This document shows, piece after piece, positions 16,795 through 25,510 of a stretch of DNA of 64,000 nucleotides (its first letter is position 1; the number at the start of each line of letters is the position of its first letter). This stretch comes from Levilactobacillus brevis (GTDB lineage: Bacteria; Bacillota; Bacilli; Lactobacillales; Lactobacillaceae). Below the pieces are notes generated by a model, which worked only from the letters and a program-made list of their open reading frames with translations, was not told where the DNA came from and searched no databases. The stretch is from the NCBI GenBank assembly GCA_003666485.1, contig CP032931.1, positions 1,116,001-1,180,000 of the forward strand, written 5' to 3'. The position numbers were made by a program, and so were the translations under genes.

Positions 16795-17245
16795 ACCTGC
16801 TATGGGGAACGCCTCCAGCCTGGGAAGCGGTCTTCCGGCTCGCTTGAAAGCCTGGCACAACCCGCCAGGCCCCCAAGTCGTCCCACCCAGTAACCTGACC
16901 AAAAGCGCCAGCTAACTGGGTCGTCACAGTTGGCTGCACTATTGGCTGACTCCGGCGAATTGGGGCTTATCAGCAACACTGCGTTAGGTCAGTAGGCCAC
17001 CTGTTACCAAAGGCTGAACCGAATGGCAGTGAATCATCTCCGTAGCCGGGAGTCCGCCAAATATGGGTTCAGCCGTGGGAGTTACCTTACCAGTGGTTTT
17101 AGCTGGTTAGGTAACTGGCGTCTTTGAGACGTGGTTTCCGGCTCAAAGGCGAGGTGTCGAGACCGCTCTGTGGCTCGACCCGTCCGCCCACCGCGTTCCG
17201 ACCCATATTTGGTGGACGGGAGGCGGCCAGCTCGTACCATGTGGC
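16795..17245. repeat. Intergenic palindromic repeat family, member 2
   Basis: The gap 16691-17532 has no gene. A 16-base inverted repeat (17052-17067, core CCGCCAAATATGGG; 17202-17217) encloses an inner hairpin with 14-base arms (17080-17093 and 17103-17116, one mismatch) and further stems, and ends in GGCGGCCAGC. An upstream block with GCTATGGGGAACGCC (16799 onward) is shared with members 3 and 4. Confidence 0.8.
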
Positions 17246-17274
17246 TAAATAAATCAACTGCAAACAAAATATAT

Positions 17275-17307
17275 TAAACGCGTTATCGTTGAGGTAGCGC
17301 GTTTTTT
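17275..17307 (+). terminator. Hairpin terminator
   Basis: AACGCG (17277-17282) pairs with CGCGTT (17298-17303) across a short partly paired loop and is followed by TTTTTT. It would stop readthrough from the MFS genes before the surface-protein gene. Confidence 0.6.
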
Positions 17308-17532
17308 GTCCACCAAATGGTGACTTGCCAGGAGTTGTGGATAGTTTGTAAGTGAGTTCGTCAACCAAACAAACAGGTAAATTCCCGGTTGGGTGAATCA
17401 AGGGGCACAACTGTTGATTTCAAATGAGTCCCCTTACCCCCCTTGTCTTAAGCACGTCTATAGTAAAGGCAAGGTAGGAAGAATGACAGGAACAAATTAG
17501 TGATTACAGTGTGCATTGGAGGGGGATTACAG

Positions 17533-19386
17533 ATGCGCAGGAAAATTTATCGATTGTTGGTTAGCCTAGTCGCGACTGTGGCCGTCTTCTTGGCTGGGGG
17601 ATTGATGTTTAACAACGTCACGGCTCACGCGGCGGAGGTGTTGGCCTCTGGCCTTCAAGCAGGCGACGCTACCATTACAGATGTGAATGGCAATGCGATT
17701 GCGAACGGGAGTCAGCTAGACAAATGGACGAGTTATTCGGTGTCTTACAACTGGTCGATTCCAGATGGCCAGGCGATTGCGACTGGTGATACGGCTACGG
17801 TGACATTGCCAGAAGGGGCGGTCGCTGAACACGATACGACTGTCTCGATTCTTGATGATACCGGTCGGGAAGTCGGTGTCTTTACAATTAAAGCCGGCGA
17901 AACGACTGGGAGTATCATGTTTAACGATGCCTTTGCGTCGGCCGGTACGAACCGTCGTGGCACGTTGCAATTTTATGTGAAAGGCACGACCTTCACTGGT
18001 GGTACCGGTGAAGACTGGGGTTTGAATAAAATTGGCTGGATTAGTGAAAAGAATCCGGACGGGTCACCAGCGAAGCTCACTTGGAACATTGCGTTTAACC
18101 CAATGAGTCAAAACGTTGGGGCAGCGGTTGTCACGGATACGTTGGGTCCAAATCAAGAATTCATTCCCGGTTCCGTTGTTGCGGAAACTGGTGAATACGT
18201 GACGAAGAGTACGTTCGTATCCAGCGGGAACACGACGCCCACGGTCAGTCAAAATGGCAATCAATTAACGTTTACGTTTGCCAATGTGACGACTGCGATT
18301 AACATGACGTATCAAACGCGGCCGACGACCTTGGATAACGGTGGTAGTTGGACGAACCAAGCCAGTTGGGATGGCCGCACAGTCGGTTCACAAATTGCTT
18401 GGGGTGGCAGTGGTAGCGGCTCCGGTGATGCGACCACGGGTGAAGTCGTCTTGAACAAGCAAGCGGCAGCCACTGGTGAAATGCTGGCCGGCGCGGTTTA
18501 TCGGTTACAACAGACCGACGGAACGGTTGTTGCCAATAATTTAACGACTGACGCGAACGGCCAAATCATTTACAGTGACTTGGCATCCGGTGATTATGAA
18601 TTTGTTGAAGTGACCCCACCAGCAGGCTTTACGCTTGATGAAACGCCAATTCCGTTCACGATTGTGGCCGGTCAAACGGCGCCAATCGAGGTCTTCGCCA
18701 CTGATAAGCGTGAAAATAGCGAAGGGCCAGGTACTGGTGGCAATACAGAAAATCCAGAACCGGGGACGCCAGAAAATCCAGAGAACCCAGAACCGGAAAA
18801 TCCAGAGAACCCAGAACCGGAAAATCCGGAACCAGGGACTCCGGAAAATCCAGAGAATCCAGAACCAGGGAACCCAGAACCGGGGACACCAGAAAATCCA
18901 GAGAACCCAGAACCAGAAAATCCAGAACCGGGGACTCCAGAAGCGCCAGAATACCCAGAGCCAGGGAATCCAGAAACGCCAGAAGTTCCTGGGACCACGA
19001 CACCAAGTGTGCCTGAGGAACCACAGCAACCAACGACGCCACAACAACCTGAACCAGAAAAGCCAACGGTCACGCAGCCGCAACAACCAACACAACCTGG
19101 TACGACAACAGGAGGTCAAGGTTCATCAACAACGACTGGTAGTGGCACGACTACTGGCGCAGCTGCCAATGGTACTGGGAGTTCAACGAGTGGTCAACAG
19201 TCAAGCACAACGAGTGCAACCCACGGGCAATCCGCGGCTAGCGCAACTGCGCCAAGCTCTAGTTCTAGTGCTAGTGGCAAGTTGCCACAGACTGGTGAAC
19301 ATGAGAATCCAGTGATGTTTTGGCTCGGTATCGGCTTGCTCGCCATCACAGGATTGAGCTATGGCATTTACCGTCGCCAAAAGTAA
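17533..19386 (+). CDS. LPXTG-anchored surface adhesin with SpaA-like domain and Pro-rich stalk
   Basis: 617-residue sortase substrate. Residues 1-~35 are a signal peptide (MRRKIYRLLV, cleavage after AHA). Residues ~40-290 resemble the paired Ig-like adhesive domains of collagen/fibrinogen-binding MSCRAMMs (TVTLPEGAV, LTWNIAFNP, TNQASWDG). Residues ~302-395 are a Cna-B/SpaA-like domain (GEVVLNKQ, TPPAGFTLDETP). A stalk of NPE/PEP/GTPE repeats (~405-490) and a Ser/Thr/Gln-rich tract lead to LPQTGE near 583, a membrane helix and an RRQK tail. ATG 17533 follows GGAGGGGG; the longer frame from 17500 buries that site. The ligand is unknown. Confidence 0.92.
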   Translation: MRRKIYRLLVSLVATVAVFLAGGLMFNNVTAHAAEVLASGLQAGDATITDVNGNAIANGSQLDKWTSYSVSYNWSIPDGQAIATGDTATVTLPEGAVAEHDTTVSILDDTGREVGVFTIKAGETTGSIMFNDAFASAGTNRRGTLQFYVKGTTFTGGTGEDWGLNKIGWISEKNPDGSPAKLTWNIAFNPMSQNVGAAVVTDTLGPNQEFIPGSVVAETGEYVTKSTFVSSGNTTPTVSQNGNQLTFTFANVTTAINMTYQTRPTTLDNGGSWTNQASWDGRTVGSQIAWGGSGSGSGDATTGEVVLNKQAAATGEMLAGAVYRLQQTDGTVVANNLTTDANGQIIYSDLASGDYEFVEVTPPAGFTLDETPIPFTIVAGQTAPIEVFATDKRENSEGPGTGGNTENPEPGTPENPENPEPENPENPEPENPEPGTPENPENPEPGNPEPGTPENPENPEPENPEPGTPEAPEYPEPGNPETPEVPGTTTPSVPEEPQQPTTPQQPEPEKPTVTQPQQPTQPGTTTGGQGSSTTTGSGTTTGAAANGTGSSTSGQQSSTTSATHGQSAASATAPSSSSSASGKLPQTGEHENPVMFWLGIGLLAITGLSYGIYRRQK

Positions 19387-19410
19387 CAGTCTAGCATTAA
19401 GATAGTTTAT

Positions 19411-19447
19411 GAGAAGAGATTGGAAAATTTTTCCGACCTCTTTTTAT
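19411..19447 (+). terminator. Terminator after the surface-protein gene
   Basis: GAGATTGGAAA pairs with TTTCCGACCTC (about 19416-19440, with wobble and one mismatch) and is followed by TTTTTA. Confidence 0.6.
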
Positions 19448-19543
19448 TTTGCCCAAAACCGGTGTAACTAGCGACCAGTTTATTTTGTAAGGGGTTCACG
19501 GTATAATAACGTCAGAATGTGTGACGTGAAGGGGAGAAACTTT

Positions 19544-20113
19544 ATGGTAAAACGACGAACATTATCGCGCGAACAAGTACTGGACCGGGCTAACGAAATG
19601 ATTGCTAGCGAAGGGCTGAGCCACCTAACGATTCGGGCGTTGGCCAGTCAGCTGGATGTGCGGCCCCAATCGATTTATAACTATGTCGATAGCCGCGACG
19701 ACCTGCTGGATCAAGTCGGGTTAACCTTTGTTAACGAGATTGCGGACCGTTTGATGCGGCGGCTGGTGGGCGTTGCTGGCAAGGAGGCCCTCTGGGTATT
19801 CGCCCATGAATTTCGGGCGGGATGCAAACAGCAGCAACACTTGGCGCCACTCCTCTTGAATCTCAATGATCTACAACAGTTGACCGCGACGCATCAGGCA
19901 TTGGTGGACCTGTATCAGCAGATGTTTAAGAGTCTTCACTTGGATGAGGCGGGCAACACGGCGTTAGTGGCGTCGACCCTTTATCGTTCGGCTTTATTTG
20001 GCTTCATCGTTCAAGAAATCGGCGGCTTTTTGCGGTTGTCGGCGCGAAAGGTGGACCAGCGTTTTGACCAGACCATGCAGCTGGCCATTGACCAATTTAC
20101 GACGCTTGATTAG
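19544..20113 (+). CDS. TetR/AcrR family transcriptional regulator
   Basis: 189 residues. The N-terminal helix-turn-helix is clear (VLDRANEMIASEGLSHLTIR then ALASQLDVRPQSIYNYVDSR), and the C-terminal domain is the TetR_C ligand-binding type (LLLNLNDLQQL, LYRSALFGFIVQE). ATG 19544 follows AAGGGGAG; the upstream frame from 19517 overlaps that site. It stands alone between two terminated units, so it may regulate itself or a distant gene. Ligand unknown. Confidence 0.9.
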   Translation: MVKRRTLSREQVLDRANEMIASEGLSHLTIRALASQLDVRPQSIYNYVDSRDDLLDQVGLTFVNEIADRLMRRLVGVAGKEALWVFAHEFRAGCKQQQHLAPLLLNLNDLQQLTATHQALVDLYQQMFKSLHLDEAGNTALVASTLYRSALFGFIVQEIGGFLRLSARKVDQRFDQTMQLAIDQFTTLD

Positions 20114-20153
20114 GGCGGTCGCCAATTCTTTTAATTTTTTTGGCAGTTACCCC

Positions 20154-20184
20154 TTGCCTTAGAGTGCACTTGAAGGTGTTTACT
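20154..20184 (+). promoter_or_regulatory. MerR-type promoter and operator
   Basis: TTGCCT (20154-20159) and TTTACT (20179-20184) are separated by 19 bases, longer than normal, and the spacer holds the dyad CCTTAGAGTGCACTTGAAGG (20157-20176). A long spacer with a CCTT...AAGG dyad is the classical MerR-activated promoter layout. It lies 32 bases before merR, so the regulator probably controls its own operon. Confidence 0.7.
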
Positions 20185-20215
20185 AGTCTTGTTAGCAAGT
20201 AAAGGAGGCGCAGTG

Positions 20216-20635
20216 ATGGCAGAGAAACAGTACCGAATCGGTGAATTCGCCAAGCTGGTGGGCTTATCGACCTACACATTGCGGTATTACGAGGACCAAG
20301 GGCTGATTCGCTCACAACGCGATGACAACGGCGTGCGTTACTACACGACCAAGGACATCCGCTGGGTCGGCTTCATCCTCCATCTCAAAGGGACCGGCAT
20401 GCGGTTGAATGATCTGAAACGTTACGTGCGGTTGCGGGCCGCTGGCGACAGCACCATCGCGGAACGACGCGCAATGCTACAGCAGGTCAAGGATGATGCC
20501 GAAGCCGACATTGCTGAGCTGCAGATGCATTTGCGGGTCTTAGGCCACAAGATTGACTGGTATGACGGCAAAGTCAATCAGTCAATCGCGGATACTGAGA
20601 GCTTCCACGACTACTTGCAAAAATTTCAAGACTAA
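20216..20635 (+). CDS. MerR family transcriptional regulator
   Basis: 139-residue MerR regulator: winged helix at the N-terminus (YRIGEFAKLVGLSTYTLRYY, EDQGLI, DDNGVRYY) and a C-terminal dimerisation helix (residues ~80-125). There is no cysteine cluster for metal sensing, so it belongs to the organic-ligand/stress type (AdhR/NmlR-like). ATG 20216 follows AAAGGAGG. It is followed at 15 bases by the cupin gene and then a carboxymuconolactone decarboxylase gene, a common lactobacillus trio thought to respond to electrophile or aldehyde stress (inference). Confidence 0.9.
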   Translation: MAEKQYRIGEFAKLVGLSTYTLRYYEDQGLIRSQRDDNGVRYYTTKDIRWVGFILHLKGTGMRLNDLKRYVRLRAAGDSTIAERRAMLQQVKDDAEADIAELQMHLRVLGHKIDWYDGKVNQSIADTESFHDYLQKFQD

Positions 20636-20649
20636 AGAGGCTGGAAAAT

Positions 20650-21072
20650 ATGGCAAAGAATGAAAATGTTAAAGATGGCGTGATTTTTCCCGTTGGCGAT
20701 AAGAACGTGGCTTACCAAGACGTTTTTACCGGTCAAAGTTATTTGCAGGGCTTAGTCAATGACCCCGACGTCAGTGTTGGCGTGGGAAACGTGACCTTTG
20801 AACCCGGCTGCCGGAACAACTGGCACATTCACCACAATGGGTTTCAGATCCTGTTGGTAACCGGTGGTGAAGGCTGGTACCAAGAAGCGGGTCAACCGGC
20901 ACGGCGGCTGCACCCAGGCGACGTCGTGGTGACCAAGGATGGCGTAAAGCACTGGCACGGTGCCACCAAGGATAGTTGGTTCAGCCACGTTGCGATTACG
21001 GCGGGTACCCCAGAATGGTTGGAACCAGTTGATGACGCGCATTACGACGCGTTGGATCAGGAGGCAAAATAA
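20650..21072 (+). CDS. Cupin-domain protein
   Basis: 140 residues forming one small beta-barrel. The cupin metal-ligand motifs are visible: NNWHIHHNGFQILLVTGGEG (G-X5-H-X-H-X3-4-E-like, with Q in place of the usual Glu) near residue 57, and HPGDVVVTKDGVKHWHGA near residue 95. Enzyme activity unknown. AAAGAGGCTGG lies upstream of ATG 20650, and the stop codon overlaps the next start (TAATG). Confidence 0.88.
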   Translation: MAKNENVKDGVIFPVGDKNVAYQDVFTGQSYLQGLVNDPDVSVGVGNVTFEPGCRNNWHIHHNGFQILLVTGGEGWYQEAGQPARRLHPGDVVVTKDGVKHWHGATKDSWFSHVAITAGTPEWLEPVDDAHYDALDQEAK

Positions 21073-21392
21073 TGGCTAAAAAACAAACAGCAGGTCGGGA
21101 CAACTTGGGTGATTTCGCACCGAAGTTTGCCGAACTTAATGATGACGTTTTATTCGGTCAGGTGTGGTCACGTGAGGATAAGTTATCCGCGCACCAACGC
21201 AGTCTGATCACGATTTCTGCGTTGATCTCTGCCGGCAATTTCGAACAACTGCCAGCCCACCTCAAGATTGGTAAGGGCAATGGCATCACCAAGGACGAAA
21301 TTGCTGAAGTCATTACCCATCTGTCTTTCTACGTTGGTTGGCCGAAAGCTTGGTCCGCGTTCAACATCGCCAAGGAAGTCTTCACGGATTAG
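21072..21392 (+). CDS. Carboxymuconolactone decarboxylase family protein
   Basis: 106-residue all-alpha CMD-domain protein (AhpD-like fold): RSLITISALISAGNFEQLPAHL and EIAEVITHLSFYVGWPKAW are the family core. The AhpD CxxC redox pair is absent, so alkyl-hydroperoxidase chemistry is unlikely. Partner of the preceding cupin, with overlapping start and stop codons. The exact reaction is unknown. Confidence 0.9.
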   Translation: MAKKQTAGRDNLGDFAPKFAELNDDVLFGQVWSREDKLSAHQRSLITISALISAGNFEQLPAHLKIGKGNGITKDEIAEVITHLSFYVGWPKAWSAFNIAKEVFTD

Positions 21393-21431
21393 CTGAATTA
21401 GATTGATCTTAAATGAAGCACCGGATTCACG

Positions 21432-21463
21432 GGATTGTGGCATTGGTCACAGTCCTTTTTTGG
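21432..21463 (+). terminator. Terminator of the merR-cupin-CMD unit
   Basis: GGATTGTG pairs with CACAGTCC (one wobble) across a 7-base loop, followed by TTTTTT. Confidence 0.7.
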
Positions 21464-21510
21464 CGTTGCGCGCGTTATAATGAAGGTAATCAATGAAAGG
21501 GGTTACCAGC

Positions 21511-22632
21511 ATGCATTTACATAAAATAATCGTCGGCATGGCGGCCTTGTGTGGCTTGACGATCGGTGGTTTGGCACTGAGTCAGCAGCCAGTCACAGCT
21601 CACGCGGCGTCAGCCACCACGCTGTACAAGCAGTGGAAAAAAGCTTACGTGGGTGGCAAGACCCAGAAGTATGTCAAATCTAATAATGGCCAGGGCGCCA
21701 CGACTGCCCTATCTGAAGGCCAAGGATACGGCATGCTCGCGACAGTCTTGGCCGCTAAGAAGGGCGTCAACACACGGACGACATTTAACCAGTTCTACAA
21801 GTATTACCGGGCCCACCGCGTATCGGCAAAGGTCCCACTGATGCAGTGGCAACAGACCAAGCGCAACGGTAAAATGACCAGCACCGGCCAGCAACGCAAT
21901 TCAGCGACCGATGGGGATTTGGATATTGCCTACGCCTTGATTCTGGCCGATAAGAAGTGGGGCAGTAAGAAGGTCAATTACAAAGCAGCCGCCAAGAAAT
22001 TACTTAAGGCCATCAAGCAAAAGGAAATCAACCCGACGACCTTACTGCCGACCATGGGCAATTGGGCCACCAGTAGTTATGACCTGAGCAAATTACGGAC
22101 GGCGGACCTGATGACGGGGTACTTCAAGACGTTTGCGAAGTACACCCACGATAGTTCCTGGAACAAGGTCGCCAAACGCAGTCAGGCCACGGTCAAGAAG
22201 CTAAGCGCGCGGCACAAGACGGGGTTGTTCCCTGACTTCATTTTCGTGACGGGTAAGAGCCTGAAGCTCAAGGCTGTCCAGCCGTACGCCATCGAATCGG
22301 GGACGGACAATCAGGTTGGCTACAATGCCTGCCGGGTGCCATGGCGGTTGGCGCAGACTTATAAGATTAAACATGACAGCGTCACCAAGAAGGCGTTGCT
22401 GAAACAGTTGAAGTTCTATAACCGCAAGTCGAAGATCACCGCGGTCTACACACTAGGTGGTAAGGCGGTCAACAGCTACGAGAACACGGCATTTACCGCT
22501 CCCGTCAACTACGCAGCCCGCGTGATGAAGCGCACGGCTCTGAAAAAGAAGACGGCTAAGCAGCTGCCGAAGTCGATTGAAAAGAAGAACTATTTCTCAG
22601 CGACCTTGCAAGTGGTTACGGCGTTGAGCTGA
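21511..22632 (+). CDS. Secreted glycoside hydrolase family 8 enzyme
   Basis: 373 residues with a signal peptide (KIIVGMAALCGLTIGGLAL, cleavage near AHA). The catalytic domain shows the GH8 signature: SEGQGYGMLATVLA with the likely acid Glu, ATDGDLDIAYALILADKKWG with the Asp pair, and TDNQVGYNACRVPWRLA. GH8 enzymes cut beta-1,4 glucans, chitosan or xylan; the substrate cannot be told. ATG 21511 follows AAAGGGG (21497-21503), so the ATG at 21493 is not used. A terminator follows. Confidence 0.88.
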   Translation: MHLHKIIVGMAALCGLTIGGLALSQQPVTAHAASATTLYKQWKKAYVGGKTQKYVKSNNGQGATTALSEGQGYGMLATVLAAKKGVNTRTTFNQFYKYYRAHRVSAKVPLMQWQQTKRNGKMTSTGQQRNSATDGDLDIAYALILADKKWGSKKVNYKAAAKKLLKAIKQKEINPTTLLPTMGNWATSSYDLSKLRTADLMTGYFKTFAKYTHDSSWNKVAKRSQATVKKLSARHKTGLFPDFIFVTGKSLKLKAVQPYAIESGTDNQVGYNACRVPWRLAQTYKIKHDSVTKKALLKQLKFYNRKSKITAVYTLGGKAVNSYENTAFTAPVNYAARVMKRTALKKKTAKQLPKSIEKKNYFSATLQVVTALS

Positions 22633-22639
22633 GAAATCA

Positions 22640-22673
22640 AAAAGTCTGGGAATTTCCCAGACTTTTTTTATCG
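22640..22673. terminator. Hairpin terminator between the GH8 gene and mntH
   Basis: AAAAAGTCTGGGAA and TTCCCAGACTTTTT form a perfect stem with almost no loop. The A- and T-runs on both sides allow it to serve both converging genes. Confidence 0.85.
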
Positions 22674-22680
22674 ATCAATT

Positions 22681-24012
22681 TTAGAAAACGGAAAACAATA
22701 ATTGCAGGTTAAAGACAGTAATCACCGCCGTCAGCCCATAGCCAACGATGGCGGTCACCCGGCGATTGACGTGGGTGCCCATGAGCGGCGACTGGCCGGT
22801 CATGTGAATCAGTGGGAAGAGCGTGAATGGCAGGGCGATGCTCAAGACCACCTGGGCGTAGACGATGAGGCTTTCAAAGGTGTGGTCGTTAAAGCCCACG
22901 GCCCAGCCAATCAAGATGATGGGCACCAGCGTCACGAATCGCGTCAATAGGCGCCGTTGCCAAAGCGGCAAGCGAATGTGGATGTAGCCTTCCATGACGA
23001 TTTGACCGGACAAGGTGCTGGTAATGGATGAAATCAGTCCGGTGATCAACAGGGCCAACGCAAAGAGCCAGCTCATGGCGGGACTGGCCAAGGCCCCGAC
23101 GATGGTGCTATCTTTGAGTCCCTGGTACACAGCTTGCAGACTGGAGAGTTGCCCCGTCTTGCCGAAAAATAATGTACCGCCAAGAATCAACAGTAGGGCG
23201 TTGATGATTAGGGCCGCAATCAAATGGACGGTGGCGTCCCACCGGGCAAAGCGCAATGCCTCGGTGACTTGTGCCGGATCATGTTCGTCGTAACGCCGGC
23301 TTTGTGCGAGCGCTGAGTGAAGATACAGGTTGTGGGGCATGATTGTCGCGCCGATGATACCAACGCTTAAAATCAATTTTTCGTGGTTAGTCAGCAAACT
23401 CAGTGAGGGGACCAGTCCTCGCGCAATCGCACTGGGCACGGGTTGGGCGCGCCAGACTTCAACGGCAAAGATGATCCCAACAGTCAAGATTGCCACGAGC
23501 ACGATAAATTCGATCCGGCGAATCCCGAAGTGCAGGAATAGCAAGACAATCAGCACGTCCGCCACGGTCAGTAGAATGCCGTAGACTAGCGGGAGACCGA
23601 AGAGTAATTTCAGCGCAATCGCCGTGCCCACGACCCCGGTCAGGTCGGTAGCCATCATGGCCACCTCATTGAGTAGCCAAAGAGTGATGCGCACAGGCGT
23701 GGGGACCTGCGTGGCAATGGCCTGCGCCAAGTCCTGGCGAGCCACCACGCCGAGCTTGATGGCCAAGTCCTGCATGAACATGGCGACTAGGATGGCGATG
23801 ACCAGGACGGCTAGTAATTGATAGCGATACTGACTTCCGCCAGCCAGCGACGTCAACCAGTTGCCGGGGTCCATGTAGCCAATTGCCACTAGGGCGCCCG
23901 GGCCACTGTACGCTAGGAATTTTTGAAAGAATGAGGTCTCGTAGACGCTGGGTACCGGCACGCTCCGGTTGACCTCATCGAGACTGGGTCGCGTCGGTTC
24001 AGGCATGGGCAT
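22681..24012 (-). CDS. mntH: Nramp-family manganese/metal transporter MntH
   Basis: Proton-coupled Mn2+ (Fe2+) importer of about 443 residues and 11 hydrophobic segments. The metal-site motifs are present: GYMDPGNWLTSLAGGS in TM1 (residues ~46-60) and MPHNLYLHSALAQSR in TM6. Lactobacilli accumulate Mn as an antioxidant and usually carry several mntH copies. The start (ATG 24012, or GTG 24015) lies inside the end of hemH, a 14-base overlap, so the two are translated from one minus-strand mRNA. Confidence 0.93.
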   Translation of the reverse strand: MPMPEPTRPSLDEVNRSVPVPSVYETSFFQKFLAYSGPGALVAIGYMDPGNWLTSLAGGSQYRYQLLAVLVIAILVAMFMQDLAIKLGVVARQDLAQAIATQVPTPVRITLWLLNEVAMMATDLTGVVGTAIALKLLFGLPLVYGILLTVADVLIVLLFLHFGIRRIEFIVLVAILTVGIIFAVEVWRAQPVPSAIARGLVPSLSLLTNHEKLILSVGIIGATIMPHNLYLHSALAQSRRYDEHDPAQVTEALRFARWDATVHLIAALIINALLLILGGTLFFGKTGQLSSLQAVYQGLKDSTIVGALASPAMSWLFALALLITGLISSITSTLSGQIVMEGYIHIRLPLWQRRLLTRFVTLVPIILIGWAVGFNDHTFESLIVYAQVVLSIALPFTLFPLIHMTGQSPLMGTHVNRRVTAIVGYGLTAVITVFNLQLLFSVF

Positions 24013-24952
24013 CACCCGCTTCAGTCAGCCGCTGCTGCGCCAGGTCCGCGAGAAACCGACTGAACCGGGGATCATCGTTCATGGGTGGCACCAGCTGAAA
24101 ATTATCGCCGCCGCTGGCCTTGAAAGTCTGGTAATTTTGCACGTAGTCTTCCTCCAACGTTTCCAGACAGTCGGCCACAAAGGATGGTGTGACGATCAAG
24201 ACGTTGCGTTTGCCCAGCTCGACCAGCTGCATCAGCGTGTTCTTGAGATACGGCTTCTGCCAAGGGAGCGGGCCAAATTTAGATTGGTAAACCGTCTGCA
24301 CCTTGTCGACTGGCAGATCAGGTAGGCGGTCCAAAACGCCTTGCGTGGTGGTCTGACACTCTGTCGGGTAAGGGTCACCGTGGCGGACCATGGCGCTGGG
24401 GATGCTGTGGTAGCTGAATAGGACGGCATCGAAATCGGCCTGCTGATAGGCGTGCCAGACCTGATCCGCTAAGATATCGAGGTAGGCCGGCTGGTCGTAA
24501 AAATGCTGAACCGCTGTGACGGCGATGCCAGTGGCCCGGGCCTGCTGAAAAATGCCGGCGTGGGTACTTTGGGTGTACTGGGGAAAGAGTGGTAGTAAGA
24601 CGATGTGGTCACAGGTTTGGGCTAGTTGCCGCAGGGCCGGTCCAATTGCCGGTTGCCCGTAAGTCATGGCGTAGGCCACTTGCCAGTCAGGCAACAGTTG
24701 TTGGACCTGCTGCGCCATCCGCTGGGTGTACACGACTAGCGGTGAACCTTCTTGCGTCCAGATGTGCTGGTAAAAGGTCGCTGACCGCCAGGAACGAGTA
24801 GGTAAAATAATGCCGCGTAGCAGCGGTTGCCACAGGGCTGGCGGCATTTCGATGACGTTGCGGTCACTAAGAAATTGCTGTAAGTATTGGCGGACGTCCG
24901 CCGTCGTGGGTGAGGCGGGCGAGCCTAAATTAACTAAGAGTAAACCGTTCAT
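23999..24952 (-). CDS. hemH: Ferrochelatase HemH/CpfC
   Basis: Inserts Fe2+ into porphyrin (coproporphyrin III in Gram-positives). 317 residues beginning MNGLLLVNLGSPASPTTADV, the typical family start, with FSYHSIPSAMVRHGDPYPTE carrying the catalytic His near residue 180 and the VTPSFVADCLETLEEDY motif near 260. ATG 24952 with a G-rich ribosome site is preferred over the in-frame start at 24967. No other heme-synthesis gene is adjacent. Cotranscribed with mntH. Confidence 0.93.
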   Translation of the reverse strand: MNGLLLVNLGSPASPTTADVRQYLQQFLSDRNVIEMPPALWQPLLRGIILPTRSWRSATFYQHIWTQEGSPLVVYTQRMAQQVQQLLPDWQVAYAMTYGQPAIGPALRQLAQTCDHIVLLPLFPQYTQSTHAGIFQQARATGIAVTAVQHFYDQPAYLDILADQVWHAYQQADFDAVLFSYHSIPSAMVRHGDPYPTECQTTTQGVLDRLPDLPVDKVQTVYQSKFGPLPWQKPYLKNTLMQLVELGKRNVLIVTPSFVADCLETLEEDYVQNYQTFKASGGDNFQLVPPMNDDPRFSRFLADLAQQRLTEAGDAHA

Positions 24953-25069
24953 GGAAAATCCCCCCAAGGGTTATGTTTAAACTAATCTTAGCATAAAGTA
25001 ACCGCTTACAGTGCGCTGATTGTAAAGGTTGTAAGTGAAAGAATACCGGGGAACACTCGGCTATTAGGG

Positions 25070-25405
25070 ATTCCGATAGTTATGGGGAATGCCAGTGGCT
25101 TGAGAAACGGTCCGCTGACTCGATTTGAAGTTTGACAGATGGAATGGTAACGTTCAGCTACATGGGTGATTTTATCTGCTACGTAGCCGAGAGTCCGTCA
25201 AATATGGGTTCAGCCGTGGGAGTTATTTGAGCGGCATGACCCCCATGCCACTCAGATAACTGGCGTCTTTGAGACGCGACCTTCGGCTCAAAGGCGAGGT
25301 GTCGAGACCGATTTTTGGCTCGACCCGTCCGCCCACAGCAACACGACCCATATTTGGCGGACGGTAGGCGGCCAGCATGGACCAGGTTGCGGTCAAAGAC
25401 TATTT
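25070..25405. repeat. Intergenic palindromic repeat family, member 3
   Basis: The gap 24953-25510 has no gene. Inverted repeats at 25193-25208 and 25347-25362 (CCCATATTTGGCGGAC) flank an interior very similar to member 2, including a hairpin built on AGTTATTTGAGCGGCATG with its complement (about 25221-25261). It is preceded by the GATAGTTATGGGGAATGCC block shared with members 2 and 4, and followed by GGCGGCCAGCATGGACC. Confidence 0.8.
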
Positions 25406-25458
25406 TTAGCCATAAAGCTTGGTACCATAATAAATTTTTGCAATCTTCAGCTTAGAAC

Positions 25459-25493
25459 TAAAAAAAGAGCCTGGGAGGTTATCCCAAGCTCTG
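25459..25493 (-). terminator. Terminator of the GH25 gene
   Basis: GAGCCTGGGA and TCCCAAGCTC form a stem with a 5-base loop; read on the minus strand it is followed by a T-run (the A-run at 25460-25466). Confidence 0.8.
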
Positions 25494-25510
25494 CTCATCA
25501 TGCAATTGGT

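Noticed and set aside
18750-19000. Short regularly spaced direct repeats resembling a CRISPR array
   Set aside because: The units are in frame, encode NPEPE/GTPE words inside the adhesin, and have no unique spacers or cas genes nearby.
18541-19315. Long open frames on both strands across the Pro-rich region of the surface-protein gene (up to about 226 codons)
   Set aside because: They exist because the repeated CCAGAA/GAACCC units lack stops in other frames; their products are low-complexity, and no ribosome sites or family motifs support them.
22702-23821. Plus-strand frames opposite mntH
   Set aside because: Antisense shadows of a clear Nramp gene; no ribosome sites and no recognisable domains.
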